From Gammaproteobacteria bacterium (GTDB lineage: Bacteria > Pseudomonadota > Gammaproteobacteria > Steroidobacterales > UBA11654), in assembly GCA_029244925.1 (NCBI GenBank), contig JAQWQE010000079.1, forward strand, positions 1 through 42,816: 42,816 bases of DNA, in the 5' to 3' direction. Below, in pieces: positions 27,546 to 36,808 of the stretch (positions are counted from its first letter, which is position 1; every line of letters starts with the position of its first letter). The position numbers and the translations under genes are program-made. The notes under the pieces are model-generated. The model saw only the letters and a list, made by a program, of their open reading frames with translations, was not told the origin of the DNA and did not search any database.

Positions 27546-28532
27546 TTATTTAAATTGATTGAGAAAATGCAAATCATTTTCATAAAAAAGTCGGATGTCT
27601 TTAATTTCATGTCTCAGCATAGCCAATCTCTCGACACCCATACCAAATGCATAACCTGTGTATACTTCTGGATCTATTTTTAAGTTTTCTAAAACCTTTG
27701 GGTGGACCATTCCACAACCAAGGATTTCAAGCCAACTTCCATCCTTAGAGAGGATATCAACTTCTGCAGAAGGCTCTGTAAAAGGGAAATAAGAAGGCCT
27801 AAATCTCAATTCCATATCTCTTTTATAGAACGTATTAATGAATTGATGAAGCATGCCCTTTAAATGGGTAAAGTTGATATCTTTATCAATAACAAGCCCT
27901 TCAATTTGATGAAACATTGGCGTGTGAGTTATATCAGAATCTCTTCTGTAGACTTTACCTGGAGCAATAACCTTTATCGGGACGCCATGAGTTTCCATGC
28001 TTCTAATTTGTATTGGGGATGTATGAGTTCTTAATAGGTAGTTTGCATTAAAATAAAACGTATCATGCATCGCTCTTGCAGGATGATTTTCTGGAATATT
28101 TAAAGCAGTGAAATTATGATACTCATCTTCAATCTCAGGACCGTCTTCAACTCTAAAGCCAGAATTATGAAAGATACTCTCTATCTCATAAAGAATAGAG
28201 GATATTGGGTGTATATTGCCTCTATTATTTTTACGACCACTTAAAGTAACATCAATTGAAGACGATTCAATTTTTTCTTGAATGCTTGCATCAGCAAGCA
28301 CTATTTTCCTGGCATCGATTAGTGATTGAACTTTTTCTTTTAGGATATTAATTTTTTGGCCTGCTTTAGGTCTCTCAGAAGGAGTAAGTTTACCTAATGC
28401 CTTTAATTGTTTGGTTATTGCACCTTTTTTACCAAGGTACTTTACACGCAACAGTTCTAGTTCTTTTAGATTAGAACACTCTGATATTTCTTGAATTGAT
28501 TTTGAAGAAAGGTCTGACAAACTGTCTGACAT
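27546..28532 (-). CDS. pheS: Phenylalanyl-tRNA synthetase alpha subunit
   Basis: PheS is the catalytic subunit. The 328-residue protein (E. coli 327) has an N-terminal coiled coil (~1-85), class II motif 2 around VYRRDSDITHTPMFHQIEGL, and motif 3 GYAFGMGVERLAMLRHEIKD; residues HPARAMHDTFYF and LRTHTSPIQ mark the ATP site. The start codon lies one base after the rplT stop, so the pheM attenuator leader known from E. coli has no room here. Confidence 0.97.
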   Translation of the reverse strand: MSDSLSDLSSKSIQEISECSNLKELELLRVKYLGKKGAITKQLKALGKLTPSERPKAGQKINILKEKVQSLIDARKIVLADASIQEKIESSSIDVTLSGRKNNRGNIHPISSILYEIESIFHNSGFRVEDGPEIEDEYHNFTALNIPENHPARAMHDTFYFNANYLLRTHTSPIQIRSMETHGVPIKVIAPGKVYRRDSDITHTPMFHQIEGLVIDKDINFTHLKGMLHQFINTFYKRDMELRFRPSYFPFTEPSAEVDILSKDGSWLEILGCGMVHPKVLENLKIDPEVYTGYAFGMGVERLAMLRHEIKDIRLFYENDLHFLNQFK

Positions 28533-28533
28533 T

Positions 28534-28896
28534 TTATGAATTCTCTAATGCTGATTTAGCTTTCTCTGAAAGTACTTTGAACGCATCAAGATCATTGACT
28601 GCAAGATCTGCTAGGATTTTTCTATCAATCTCTATATTGGCAGACTTTAAGCCATTCATGAATCTACTATAAGAAAGATCATGTATTCTTGCAGCTGCAT
28701 TAATTCTTACAATCCACAATGAACGGAATGTTCCTTTTTTCTTTTTTCTATCTCTATAAGCGTACTGACCTGCTTTAATTGCAGCTTGTTTTGCAACTTT
28801 AAATAATCTGCTTCTAGCTCCATATTGGCCTTTAGTCTTTTTTAAGACTTTCTTATGCTTTGCCTTAGATGTGACGCCTCTTTTTACTCTTGCCAT
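28534..28896 (-). CDS. rplT: 50S ribosomal protein L20
   Basis: This 120-residue basic protein (E. coli 118) has the L20 opening [19 protein letters not shown], the [20 protein letters not shown] region and the C-terminal rRNA-binding [21 protein letters not shown]20 is an early assembly protein of the large subunit and, in E. coli, represses translation of the rpmI-rplT part of this operon. It lies 17 bases after rpmI. Confidence 0.98.
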   Translation of the reverse strand: MARVKRGVTSKAKHKKVLKKTKGQYGARSRLFKVAKQAAIKAGQYAYRDRKKKKGTFRSLWIVRINAAARIHDLSYSRFMNGLKSANIEIDRKILADLAVNDLDAFKVLSEKAKSALENS

Positions 28897-28913
28897 TTTA
28901 TTTCCTAGTTAAT

Positions 28914-29111
28914 TTAACTGTAAGGTAGAAGTTTCTTAATGCTCTTAACATCTCCATCAGAAATAATGGTAGAAGCTCTTAAGTGTCGTTTTCTCTTACT
29001 GCTTTTTTTAGTTAAAATATGATTCTTATTAGCTGAACTTCTTTTAAACTTTCCACTGCTGGTTTTTTTAAACCTCTTAGCAGCACCTCGATTTGTTTTT
29101 AATTTTGGCAT
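28914..29111 (-). CDS. rpmI: 50S ribosomal protein L35
   Basis: This is a 65-residue, very basic protein matching L35 in length and sequence pattern: [36 protein letters not shown] and the ending IKKLLPYS. It stands between infC (13 bases) and rplT (17 bases), the universal bacterial IF3-L35-L20 order, in which translation is usually coupled. Confidence 0.98.
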   Translation of the reverse strand: MPKLKTNRGAAKRFKKTSSGKFKRSSANKNHILTKKSSKRKRHLRASTIISDGDVKSIKKLLPYS

Positions 29112-29124
29112 AATTTAACCTTTA

Positions 29125-29637
29125 TTATTTTGGAGCCACAACCATTATTAGTTGTCTTCCTTCAAATTCAGCTTCCTGTTCAACAGTTGCAATTTCTTCT
29201 ATATCAGTCAGTACTCTTTTAAGAAGATCTTGTCCTAATTCTACATGTCTCATCTCTCTTCCTCTATACCTCAGTGAAATTTTAACCTTATTACCTTGTT
29301 CTAAAAAATTGGTTATTTTATCAACTTTTACTTTGTAGTCACCTACTTCAATCAATGGTCTAAATTTAATTTCTTTAACTTGTATTGTTTTTTGTTTCTT
29401 TTTAGATCCCTGCGTTTTCTTTTTTTGTTCAAATAAGAACTTACCATAGTCTAAGAATCTGCAAACAGGTGGTTCTGTATTTGGTGAAACTTCTACAACA
29501 TCCATTCCTTTTGTTTTCGCTAACTCTATTGCGTCCTCTATAGCAAATATACCTAATTGAGTTCCATCTTCATCTATTAGTCTTATTTCTGAAGACTTAA
29601 TTTGTTCATTTTTTCTTATCTTTTTTCTAGCAGCGAT
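29125..29637 (-). CDS. infC: Translation initiation factor IF-3 (ATC start)
   Basis: IF-3 checks start-codon pairing on the 30S subunit. The first canonical start in frame (ATG 29505) would drop 44 N-terminal residues, but the upstream codons read a normal IF-3 N-domain (NEQIKSSEIRLIDEDGTQLG). I therefore start at ATC 29637, giving 170 residues (E. coli 180). GGGG in TAAGGGG ends 6 bases before it. Rare AUU/AUC/AUA starts are the known basis of IF-3 autoregulation. The C-domain has EPPVCRFLDYGKFLFE, QVKEIKFRP and GREMRHVELG. The gene follows the thrS stop by 10 bases. Confidence 0.95.
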   Translation of the reverse strand: MAARKKIRKNEQIKSSEIRLIDEDGTQLGIFAIEDAIELAKTKGMDVVEVSPNTEPPVCRFLDYGKFLFEQKKKTQGSKKKQKTIQVKEIKFRPLIEVGDYKVKVDKITNFLEQGNKVKISLRYRGREMRHVELGQDLLKRVLTDIEEIATVEQEAEFEGRQLIMVVAPK

Positions 29638-29650
29638 ATCTATCCCCTTA
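29635..29650 (-). promoter_or_regulatory. Ribosome-binding site and ATC start of infC
   Basis: On the minus strand the thrS stop TAA (29650-29648) runs into GGGG (29647-29644), then six bases, then ATC (29637-29635). No ATG, GTG or TTG lies in frame between here and residue 45 of IF-3. This matches the discriminated start of infC seen in other bacteria, which lets IF-3 repress its own synthesis. Confidence 0.85.
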
Positions 29651-31564
29651 CATTGATATTTCTTTTCTTAAAATTTCTAATAATTCATCTAAACTCATTT
29701 TACCAAGATCTTTACCATTTTGGCTTCTCACACTTAAAATATTATCCTCTACTTCTTTGTCACCAATGATTATAAGGTAAGGAACCTTTTTTAATGTGTG
29801 ATCGCGAATTTTAGAGCCTATTTTTTCGTTTCTCAAGTCTAATTCAACTCTAAAGCCTTCTTTTTTTAATCTATCGTGAACTAATTCACCGTAATCTGCT
29901 TGAGAATCGCCAATTGAAAGGATACTGACTTGGTTGGGCGCCAACCATAATGGAAATTTTCCTTCAAAATGTTCTATTAAAATACCAAAAAATCTTTCTA
30001 TTGATCCTAATAGCGCTCGATGAATCATAATTGGATGGTGTTTCTGACCATCGCTTCCTATGTAATTCATATAAAATCGTTCATGTAGATTGAAGTCTAG
30101 CTGTATTGTTGAGCATTGCCATAAGCGTCCAATAGCATCTTTAATTTTAATGTCTATTTTAGGTCCATAAAAGGCACCACCACCATCATCAAGCTTATAG
30201 TCTAGATTTTTACCTTTTAATGCATTCTCCAGTGCCGAAGTTGCTTTTTCCCAAATTGAATTACTTCCAACAGACTTCTCGGGTCTGGTTGCCAGATGTA
30301 TCTCATATTCTTTAAAGGTGAATGCATTAAGCATGTCTATAGTTAAATTAAGAATACTGGTGATTTCATTCTCAATCTGATCTTCCATGCAAAATACATG
30401 TGCATCATCTTGTGTAAAGCCTCTAACTCTCATAAGACCATGCAATGCTCCTGTCATTTCGTGTCGGTAGACGGTTCCTAATTCAGCATATCTAATTGGC
30501 AGTTCTCTATAGGATTTCAGTGAATTTTTGTAGATTAAGATATGAAATGGACAATTCATTGGTTTCAGTTGATAGAACTGATTTTCATCTTCAATTGCCT
30601 TGAACATAGATTCTTCATAAAAATCAGCATGACCTGAAGTTTTCCATAAACTGTCTAATGCTATATGTGGCGAATAAAGTAATTCATAATCAGCATCTCT
30701 ATGTTTAGTTTTCCAAAAGTCTTCAATGATGTTTCTAATTCTTGATCCGTTAGGATGCCAAAATACTAGACCTCCCCCAGCTTCTTCTTGGATACTAAAC
30801 AGATCTAGTTCTTTACCAATTTTTCTATGGTCTCTTTTCTCAGCTTCGATTAAATGATCTAGATACTTATCTAATTCTTTCTGATTTCTCCATGCGGTGC
30901 CATAGACTCTAGTTAACATCTCATTTTGAGAATCACCTTTCCAGTAGGCTCCAGACACTTTCGTTAACTTAAAAGGCCCTATAAAACTTAAATCTGGTAA
31001 ATGAGGTCCTATGCATAGATCTATAAAATTACTATCTTGATTTGTGTATATCTGAAAATCTTCATCTTGTTCGCTGTCCTCAATAATTTTTATTTTATAG
31101 TGTTCATCAAGATGCTTAAAAACATTAATAGCTTCTGTTTTGTTATGTAAAGATTTATTGATTTTAGATTTTTTCTGAATGATCAACTGCATTTCTTTTT
31201 CTATAGAAATTAGGTCTTCAGTTGAAATAGGCTGTTCAGAAAGGACATCGTAGTAGAATCCATTATCAATTGTTGGTCCTATGGCAAGTTTGCATTTTGG
31301 GTAAAGTTTTTTTATAGCAGATGCAAGTACTTGGGCAGTTAAAGTGTGACGCATAATTTCAAGGCCTTCATCGGAATCTATGGTAATAATTGAAGCAATG
31401 TTATTATTTTTTAAAGTGTCACCTAAATCTTTTTGCACGCCATCAATAGTGATAGCTATTGCATTTTTAGCTAAACCAGGTCCAATCATTTCAGCTAAAT
31501 CATAGCCATTAGAATCTTCTGGAAGTTCTTTTTTTGATTCATCGGGTAAAGTTATAGAGATCAT
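29648..31564 (-). CDS. thrS: Threonyl-tRNA synthetase
   Basis: ThrS charges tRNA-Thr and edits mischarged serine. From ATG 31564 it has 638 residues (E. coli 642); TTG 31573 is an alternative start. The order is TGS domain (~1-60, ISITLPDESKKEL), editing domain (~65-225), class II core (~240-535) with zinc-binding Cys in MNCPFHIL, motif 2 YRHEMTGALHGLMRVRGFTQ and motif 3 PIMIHRALLGSIERF, then the anticodon-binding domain. It starts 5 bases after the fdsA stop, so there is no independent leader of the E. coli thrS operator type unless it lies inside fdsA. Confidence 0.97.
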   Translation of the reverse strand: MISITLPDESKKELPEDSNGYDLAEMIGPGLAKNAIAITIDGVQKDLGDTLKNNNIASIITIDSDEGLEIMRHTLTAQVLASAIKKLYPKCKLAIGPTIDNGFYYDVLSEQPISTEDLISIEKEMQLIIQKKSKINKSLHNKTEAINVFKHLDEHYKIKIIEDSEQDEDFQIYTNQDSNFIDLCIGPHLPDLSFIGPFKLTKVSGAYWKGDSQNEMLTRVYGTAWRNQKELDKYLDHLIEAEKRDHRKIGKELDLFSIQEEAGGGLVFWHPNGSRIRNIIEDFWKTKHRDADYELLYSPHIALDSLWKTSGHADFYEESMFKAIEDENQFYQLKPMNCPFHILIYKNSLKSYRELPIRYAELGTVYRHEMTGALHGLMRVRGFTQDDAHVFCMEDQIENEITSILNLTIDMLNAFTFKEYEIHLATRPEKSVGSNSIWEKATSALENALKGKNLDYKLDDGGGAFYGPKIDIKIKDAIGRLWQCSTIQLDFNLHERFYMNYIGSDGQKHHPIMIHRALLGSIERFFGILIEHFEGKFPLWLAPNQVSILSIGDSQADYGELVHDRLKKEGFRVELDLRNEKIGSKIRDHTLKKVPYLIIIGDKEVEDNILSVRSQNGKDLGKMSLDELLEILRKEISM

Positions 31565-31569
31565 TATTA

Positions 31570-34428
31570 TCAAGTGTTTATAATTTGTTCAAGTTGATTT
31601 CTATCTGTTTTTCTCTTTTCTTGCCATTTAGATCGATGATTTGCAGGTTCAATTTCTACAGCAGTAACTTTATATTCAGGGCAATTAGTAGCCCAGTCAC
31701 TGTTTTCTGTTGTCACAACATTAGCACCAGTTTCTGGGTTATGAAAAGTAGTATACACAACTCCTGCCGGTATTTTTTCAGTAACAATTGCTTTTAATGT
31801 CGTTTCTCCTTTTCTACTTCTAAGTAGAACCAGTGAATTACTATCGATTCCTCTGGCAGAAGCATCTGCTGGATGTATTTCCAAAACGTCTTCATTTGCC
31901 CATAGGTTATTATGTGTTCTCCTAGTTTGAGTTCCTACATTGTATTGAACAAGATTCCTACCAGTGGTAAGTAATAATGGAAATTTACGATTTGCAACTT
32001 CAGTGGTTGGTAAATAATCAGTGATCATAAATTGTCCCTTTCCTCGAACAAACTCATCGACATGCATTATTGGAGTTCCTAAAGGAGCTGATTCATTGCA
32101 AGGCCATTGGATACTGCCTAATTCATCCAATTTTTTGAAAGACACACCAGTAAAGTTAGGTGTTAGTTCAGCAATTTCTTCTAGAATTTCTTCCGATGAC
32201 TTAAAGTCCATTTCATAACCCATGGCTCTGGCTAATTCTTGTGTGATTTCCCATTCATGCTTACCTGTAAGCGGCTTCATTACAGGCCTGACTCTATTAA
32301 TTCTTCTCTCAGCATTAGTGAACGTTCCGTCTTTTTCTAAAAATGAGGTCGCTGGAAAGAAGACATGAGCAAAGTTTGCTGTTTCTGTTAAAAAAAGATC
32401 TTGAATGACAACGCATTCCATAGATTGAAAAGCTGCTTCTATATGTTGAGTATTCGGCTCAGATTGAACAAAATCTTCACCTTGTACGTAAATGCCTTTA
32501 AATTTACCACCAACAGCAGCATCAAACATATTGACGGATCTTAGACCTGGTTCTTTTTGTATTTTAACATTCCATTTCTTTTCAAAGACAGATCGTGCAA
32601 TGTCATCTTCGATGGGACGATAACCTGGGAGTTCATGAGGGAAGGAACCCATGTCGCATGAACCTTGTACATTATTTTGACCTCTTAGTGGATTCACTCC
32701 AGCACCAATAAAGCCTACATTGCCAGTGGCCATAGCAAGATTAGCCATTCCCATTACCATTGTAGAGCCTTGTGAATGTTCTGTAACTCCCAATCCATAA
32801 TAGATTGCACTTTTATCACCTAAAGCGTAGAGACGTGCCGCTTTTCTTATAATATCTGCTTTAACACCTGTTGGTTTTTCTGCAGCTTCAGGAGAATTCG
32901 AATTGTCTTTTATGAACTCAACCCAATCATTGAATGCTGCTTCTTCGCATCTATTTTTAATGTAGTCATGGTCAATTAAGTTTTCAACAACAGCCACATG
33001 AGAAAATGCATTTATCAATGGAACATTGGAGCCGGGTAAAATTGGTAGATGGAAGTCTGCTTTTATATGAGGCGATTCTACAATATCTGTTTTTCTTGGA
33101 TCAATTACTATTAACTTTGCACCTTGCCTTATTCTTTTTTTCATTTGGGATGCAAAAACAGGATGTCCTACTGTAGGGTTAGCACCAATAATCACAATGA
33201 CATCAGCACTCTGAACACTATCAAAGTGTTGTGTACCAGCTGATGTTCCAAATGTTTGTTTAAGACCGTAACCAGTTGGTGAATGACAAACTCTGGCACA
33301 AGTATCAACATTGTTGTTTCCAAATGCCGTTCTTATAAGTTTTTGAACAATGTAGGCTTCTTCATTGGTAGTTCTAGCAGAAGTGATTCCACCGATAGAA
33401 TCAATACCATATTGGCTTTGGACATCTTTAAAACGTTTTGCTGTGAATTCAATAGCTTCTTCCCATTCTACTTCTTTCCATTCGTCCGTTATTTTATCTC
33501 GAATCATTGGTTTCATAATTCTATCTTGATGTTTCGCATAGCCCCATGCAAACCTTCCTTTGATGCAGCTGTGCCCTTTGTTAGCTTTGCCATCTTTGTA
33601 GGGAACCATTCTGACAACATCGTTATTTTTTACTTCAGCTTTAAATGAACAACCCACTCCACAATATGCACATGTAGTTAAGACAGTTTCATTGGGCATT
33701 CCTTTTTCCACCACCGATTTTTCTATTAAGCTTCCTGTTGGACAAGCCTGAACACAGGCTCCACATGAAACGCATTCGGAATCAAAGAAGTTTTCTGCAA
33801 TACCGGGTTTAATTTTTGACTCAAAGCCTCTTGATTCTAAAGATAGTGCAAAAGTACCTTGAACCTCATTGCAAGCCCTAACACAACGAGAGCAAACAAT
33901 GCATTTTTCAGTGTCAAAGTTGAAATAAGGATTTGAAGAATCTACATCCGCTCCTAAGTGATTACAACCATCATCAAAAGTATATTTAGAAGGCAATAAA
34001 TGATTGTTCTTCAGTAAGTCATGGTTATCTGCTTGATTTTGAAGATCACAATCACCATCTGATGAACATGTATTGCAATCAAGTGGATGATCTGAAATGT
34101 ACATTTCCAATAAATCTTTTCTTAAAGATTCTAAATGATTATTCTTCGTTGTAACTTTCATTCCATTATTCAATGGCGAAGTGCAAGAGGACGGATAGCC
34201 AAAACCTTTTCTACCCTCAAAATCTACAATGCAAAGTCTACAGGAGCCAAAAGCATCGAGATTATCTGAAGCACATAAACTTGGTATATCGATACCGAAC
34301 ATTGAGGCAGCCCTCATAATAGATGTCCCTTCAGGAACGGATATTTCAATGCCATCAATATAGCCTGTTACAGTATTATCTGAAGTTACTTTAGGCGTGC
34401 CATAATTTTTTTCTTTTAATAAAGTCAT
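31570..34428 (-). CDS. fdsA: NAD-dependent formate dehydrogenase, molybdenum/tungsten catalytic subunit
   Basis: FdsA oxidises formate to CO2 at a bis-MGD cofactor. The 952-residue protein has, in order, a [2Fe-2S] ferredoxin domain (C52, C63, C66, C82), an NADH-dehydrogenase-G type His-Cys cluster (H114, C118, C121, C127), two [4Fe-4S] sites (C176/179/182/186 and C219/222/225/229), an N-terminal molybdopterin Fe-S site (C253, C256, C260, C288), then the molybdopterin domain with active-site C381-H382 in ARVCHSPTG. Cysteine replaces the selenocysteine of E. coli FdhF. ATGA links it to fdsB. No fdhD or fdsD homologue is next to it. Confidence 0.95.
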   Translation of the reverse strand: MTLLKEKNYGTPKVTSDNTVTGYIDGIEISVPEGTSIMRAASMFGIDIPSLCASDNLDAFGSCRLCIVDFEGRKGFGYPSSCTSPLNNGMKVTTKNNHLESLRKDLLEMYISDHPLDCNTCSSDGDCDLQNQADNHDLLKNNHLLPSKYTFDDGCNHLGADVDSSNPYFNFDTEKCIVCSRCVRACNEVQGTFALSLESRGFESKIKPGIAENFFDSECVSCGACVQACPTGSLIEKSVVEKGMPNETVLTTCAYCGVGCSFKAEVKNNDVVRMVPYKDGKANKGHSCIKGRFAWGYAKHQDRIMKPMIRDKITDEWKEVEWEEAIEFTAKRFKDVQSQYGIDSIGGITSARTTNEEAYIVQKLIRTAFGNNNVDTCARVCHSPTGYGLKQTFGTSAGTQHFDSVQSADVIVIIGANPTVGHPVFASQMKKRIRQGAKLIVIDPRKTDIVESPHIKADFHLPILPGSNVPLINAFSHVAVVENLIDHDYIKNRCEEAAFNDWVEFIKDNSNSPEAAEKPTGVKADIIRKAARLYALGDKSAIYYGLGVTEHSQGSTMVMGMANLAMATGNVGFIGAGVNPLRGQNNVQGSCDMGSFPHELPGYRPIEDDIARSVFEKKWNVKIQKEPGLRSVNMFDAAVGGKFKGIYVQGEDFVQSEPNTQHIEAAFQSMECVVIQDLFLTETANFAHVFFPATSFLEKDGTFTNAERRINRVRPVMKPLTGKHEWEITQELARAMGYEMDFKSSEEILEEIAELTPNFTGVSFKKLDELGSIQWPCNESAPLGTPIMHVDEFVRGKGQFMITDYLPTTEVANRKFPLLLTTGRNLVQYNVGTQTRRTHNNLWANEDVLEIHPADASARGIDSNSLVLLRSRKGETTLKAIVTEKIPAGVVYTTFHNPETGANVVTTENSDWATNCPEYKVTAVEIEPANHRSKWQEKRKTDRNQLEQIINT

Positions 34429-35957
34429 TTTTCAATCAATTCGTTAGGAAAGAATTTAATTATAGAACGAATTGGGTTTGGCGTCATGCCTCCCATTGCA
34501 CATAAAGATGTTGACTCAAGGGTTTCACATAAGTCATGTAATAGAATTGCGTCTTCTTTTGATGTTTTATGTTTCTGCAATCGTTCAATAATCTCGACCC
34601 CTCTAACTGAGCCAATTCTACAAGGTGTGCATTTGCCGCATGATTCTTTGACACAAAATTCCATAGCAAATTTTGCTTGTTCTGCCATATTTACAGAATT
34701 ATCAAATACGATAATACCCCCATGACCTACGGATCCTTTTAGTTCTTGAAGCGATTCAATGGTTAAGGAAGTATTCAGCATACTGGATGATAGGTATATT
34801 CCCAAGGGACCACCAATTTGTATTGCATGTATTGGATCACCAGACTGTGTTCCAGAACCAAAATCTTCAACAATCTCATTGAGTGTTATATCAAATTTAG
34901 TTTCAATAAGACCGCCGTTCTTAATGTTACCACTCAATTGAAAGGGCATGGTTCCTACCGATTTATTCGAGCCAATTTTTGAAAAATTTGATTGGTCTTT
35001 CAGTAAAAGTGGAGGGATCGTAGCTAGAGTCACTACATTGTTTATCAATGTTGGTTTTTTAAATAGACCCGTGATAGCTGGTAAAGGTGGTTTTGATCGA
35101 ACTAAACCTCTGCGTCCTTCGATGCTTTCCATCATGGCGGTTTCCTCACCGCAAACATAAGAACCTGCTCCAATTCTCAATTCAATTTCAAAATTAAAAT
35201 CTGAGCCTTGAATATTATTACCAAGGTAATGATTATCGGAGGCTATGTTTATAGCTTTTAGTAGATAATCTTTTGCCAAAGGGTATTCAGATCTTAGGTA
35301 TATGTAGCCTTTTGAAGCGCCTACAGCATAGGCTGCTATTGTCATACCCTCAATTAATGCAAAAGGATCCGACTCCATTATCAATCGATCTGAGAAAGTT
35401 CCACCGTCTCCTTCATCAGCGTTACAAGCCAAATATTTCAGTGAACTATCCTGATCAAAAACAGTTTGCATTTTAATTCCAGTTGGAAAAGCAGCTCCTC
35501 CACGTCCGGTAAGCCCTGATTCTTTAATTAGATTAATTGTTTCTTGAGGACCTATTTCAAACGCTGTTGATAAAGACTGATATCCATTGGTATTTTTGTA
35601 ATATTCAATATTCAGAGGATCTTCATTTCCTATTCTGGAAAAAACTATCCTATTTTGTTTTTTTATAAAATCAATATCATTGATATCAAAAGGGTTTCTT
35701 GATTCAAAATCTAGGAAAAATTCTTCAATAGTATTTAGATGCGATAAATCGATATTTCTATAGCTGACACCTTGTCTTATTCCATCTTTTTCAATCTCAA
35801 TAAAAGGCTCAAGCCAAAATGCTCCCCAAGATCCATTTCTGATGATTTTTATACCCTCATCATTATTTATTTTTTTTATAATTTGATGTAATAAGTTTGC
35901 TCCAACAGAGTTTGCGGAAGTTTCATTTGGAATGAATATTTTAGTAACTTCAGTCAT
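34425..35957 (-). CDS. fdsB: NAD-dependent formate dehydrogenase, flavin subunit (NuoF-like)
   Basis: FdsB takes electrons from FdsA and reduces NAD+. The 510-residue protein is homologous to the 51-kDa subunit of complex I: an N-terminal extension (~1-130), the NADH/FMN site with LTGRGGAAFPTGIK and ACNADEGDGGTFSDR, GAGSYVCGEETAMMESIEG, an SLBB-like segment, and the C-terminal [4Fe-4S] ligands C440, C443, C446 and C486. Start and stop overlap both neighbours (TAATG with fdsG, ATGA with fdsA), so the three subunits are translationally coupled. Confidence 0.94.
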   Translation of the reverse strand: MTEVTKIFIPNETSANSVGANLLHQIIKKINNDEGIKIIRNGSWGAFWLEPFIEIEKDGIRQGVSYRNIDLSHLNTIEEFFLDFESRNPFDINDIDFIKKQNRIVFSRIGNEDPLNIEYYKNTNGYQSLSTAFEIGPQETINLIKESGLTGRGGAAFPTGIKMQTVFDQDSSLKYLACNADEGDGGTFSDRLIMESDPFALIEGMTIAAYAVGASKGYIYLRSEYPLAKDYLLKAINIASDNHYLGNNIQGSDFNFEIELRIGAGSYVCGEETAMMESIEGRRGLVRSKPPLPAITGLFKKPTLINNVVTLATIPPLLLKDQSNFSKIGSNKSVGTMPFQLSGNIKNGGLIETKFDITLNEIVEDFGSGTQSGDPIHAIQIGGPLGIYLSSSMLNTSLTIESLQELKGSVGHGGIIVFDNSVNMAEQAKFAMEFCVKESCGKCTPCRIGSVRGVEIIERLQKHKTSKEDAILLHDLCETLESTSLCAMGGMTPNPIRSIIKFFPNELIEK

Positions 35958-36415
35958 TATTCTTCAGCATTAATAACTTTTAACTGATTGACCACTTTTT
36001 CAGTTGTTGCTTCGCCTATGACCATATCATTAATCATCACTGATGGGCCTATTGCACAGTTACCCAAGCAAAAGACTTCTTTTAATGTGATGTTTAAGTC
36101 GTTACTTGTTTCGTTTATATTCAAACCAAAATGAGACGTAAGATTATGCAGTAATTCTTTACAATTTTGACTTTGACAAGCTTCTGCTTGGCAGATTTTG
36201 ATGATATTTTTCCCAATGGCTTTGAGTCTAAAATCATCATAGAAAGTTATCACATCAATGACTTCAGCTTGAGAGCAATTAAAAGCAATGGCTAGTTCCC
36301 TAATATTATCTTTACTGATAAAACCCAAATGATCCTGTACGGCATGTAAGGCAGGCATAAGACCACCTTTTTTATCGAGAAAGGGATTGATAATATTTAT
36401 TAAATGTTTTGCCAT
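35957..36415 (-). CDS. fdsG: NAD-dependent formate dehydrogenase, gamma subunit (NuoE-like)
   Basis: FdsG is the small thioredoxin-fold [2Fe-2S] subunit that sits beside FdsB. The 152-residue protein resembles complex I NuoE: helical N-terminus LMPALHAVQDHLGFISKD, then cluster ligands C75 and C80 (CQAEAC), C116 and C120 (CLGNC). It lies 15 bases after the rhodanese gene and overlaps fdsB by one base. Confidence 0.93.
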   Translation of the reverse strand: MAKHLINIINPFLDKKGGLMPALHAVQDHLGFISKDNIRELAIAFNCSQAEVIDVITFYDDFRLKAIGKNIIKICQAEACQSQNCKELLHNLTSHFGLNINETSNDLNITLKEVFCLGNCAIGPSVMINDMVIGEATTEKVVNQLKVINAEE

Positions 36416-36430
36416 AGTTTTTTTGATTAA

Positions 36431-36730
36431 CTAGTAATCGTTTTTCCACTCTTCAAATCCACCGTCAACACTGTAAGCAGTCTCAAAACCTTTTGATGAT
36501 AAATAGTGAGCAGCATTTTGACTGGAGTTTCCATGATAACAATATACTACTGTTATCTTTTTTTTGTCCGCTGACTTAATAAAGTCTTGCATATTTTTAT
36601 TATTCAAATTGATTGCATTATCAATATGCCCAGCATTGAAACTGTCTTGATCCCTAATATCAATAATATAGAGATCTTCTAAAAGTAATTCATTTGCTTT
36701 GTTTATTGATATTCTCTTAAAGTTATTCAT
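36431..36730 (-). CDS. glpE: Single-domain rhodanese (GlpE-like sulfurtransferase)
   Basis: This 99-residue protein is one rhodanese domain with catalytic C64 in the six-residue loop CYHGNS, the same loop as E. coli GlpE, preceded by IDIRDQDSFNAGHIDNAINL. It would transfer sulfane sulfur to an acceptor. It is the first gene of the fdsGBA transcription unit. FdsC/FdhD-type sulfuration of the molybdenum cofactor needs a sulfur donor, so a supporting role is conceivable, but this is context-based inference only. Confidence 0.88.
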   Translation of the reverse strand: MNNFKRISINKANELLLEDLYIIDIRDQDSFNAGHIDNAINLNNKNMQDFIKSADKKKITVVYCYHGNSSQNAAHYLSSKGFETAYSVDGGFEEWKNDY

Positions 36731-36743
36731 ATAAAGTAATGAA

Positions 36744-36770
36744 AATTATAAAATGAAATTCATTATAATT
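36744..36770. promoter_or_regulatory. Divergent promoter region with extended imperfect palindrome
   Basis: Between glpE and the ubiM-like gene, AATTATA (36744-36750) mirrors TATAATT (36764-36770), and inside them ATGAA-A-TTCAT is also symmetrical. TATAAT boxes occur on both strands (plus 36764-36769; minus 36762-36767 and 36745-36750), but no good -35 hexamer is at the right distance. Either overlapping divergent promoters or an operator is possible. Confidence 0.35.
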
Positions 36771-36808
36771 ACTGAAAGCATTAATAACATTACTTATTGA
36801 GTAAAATT

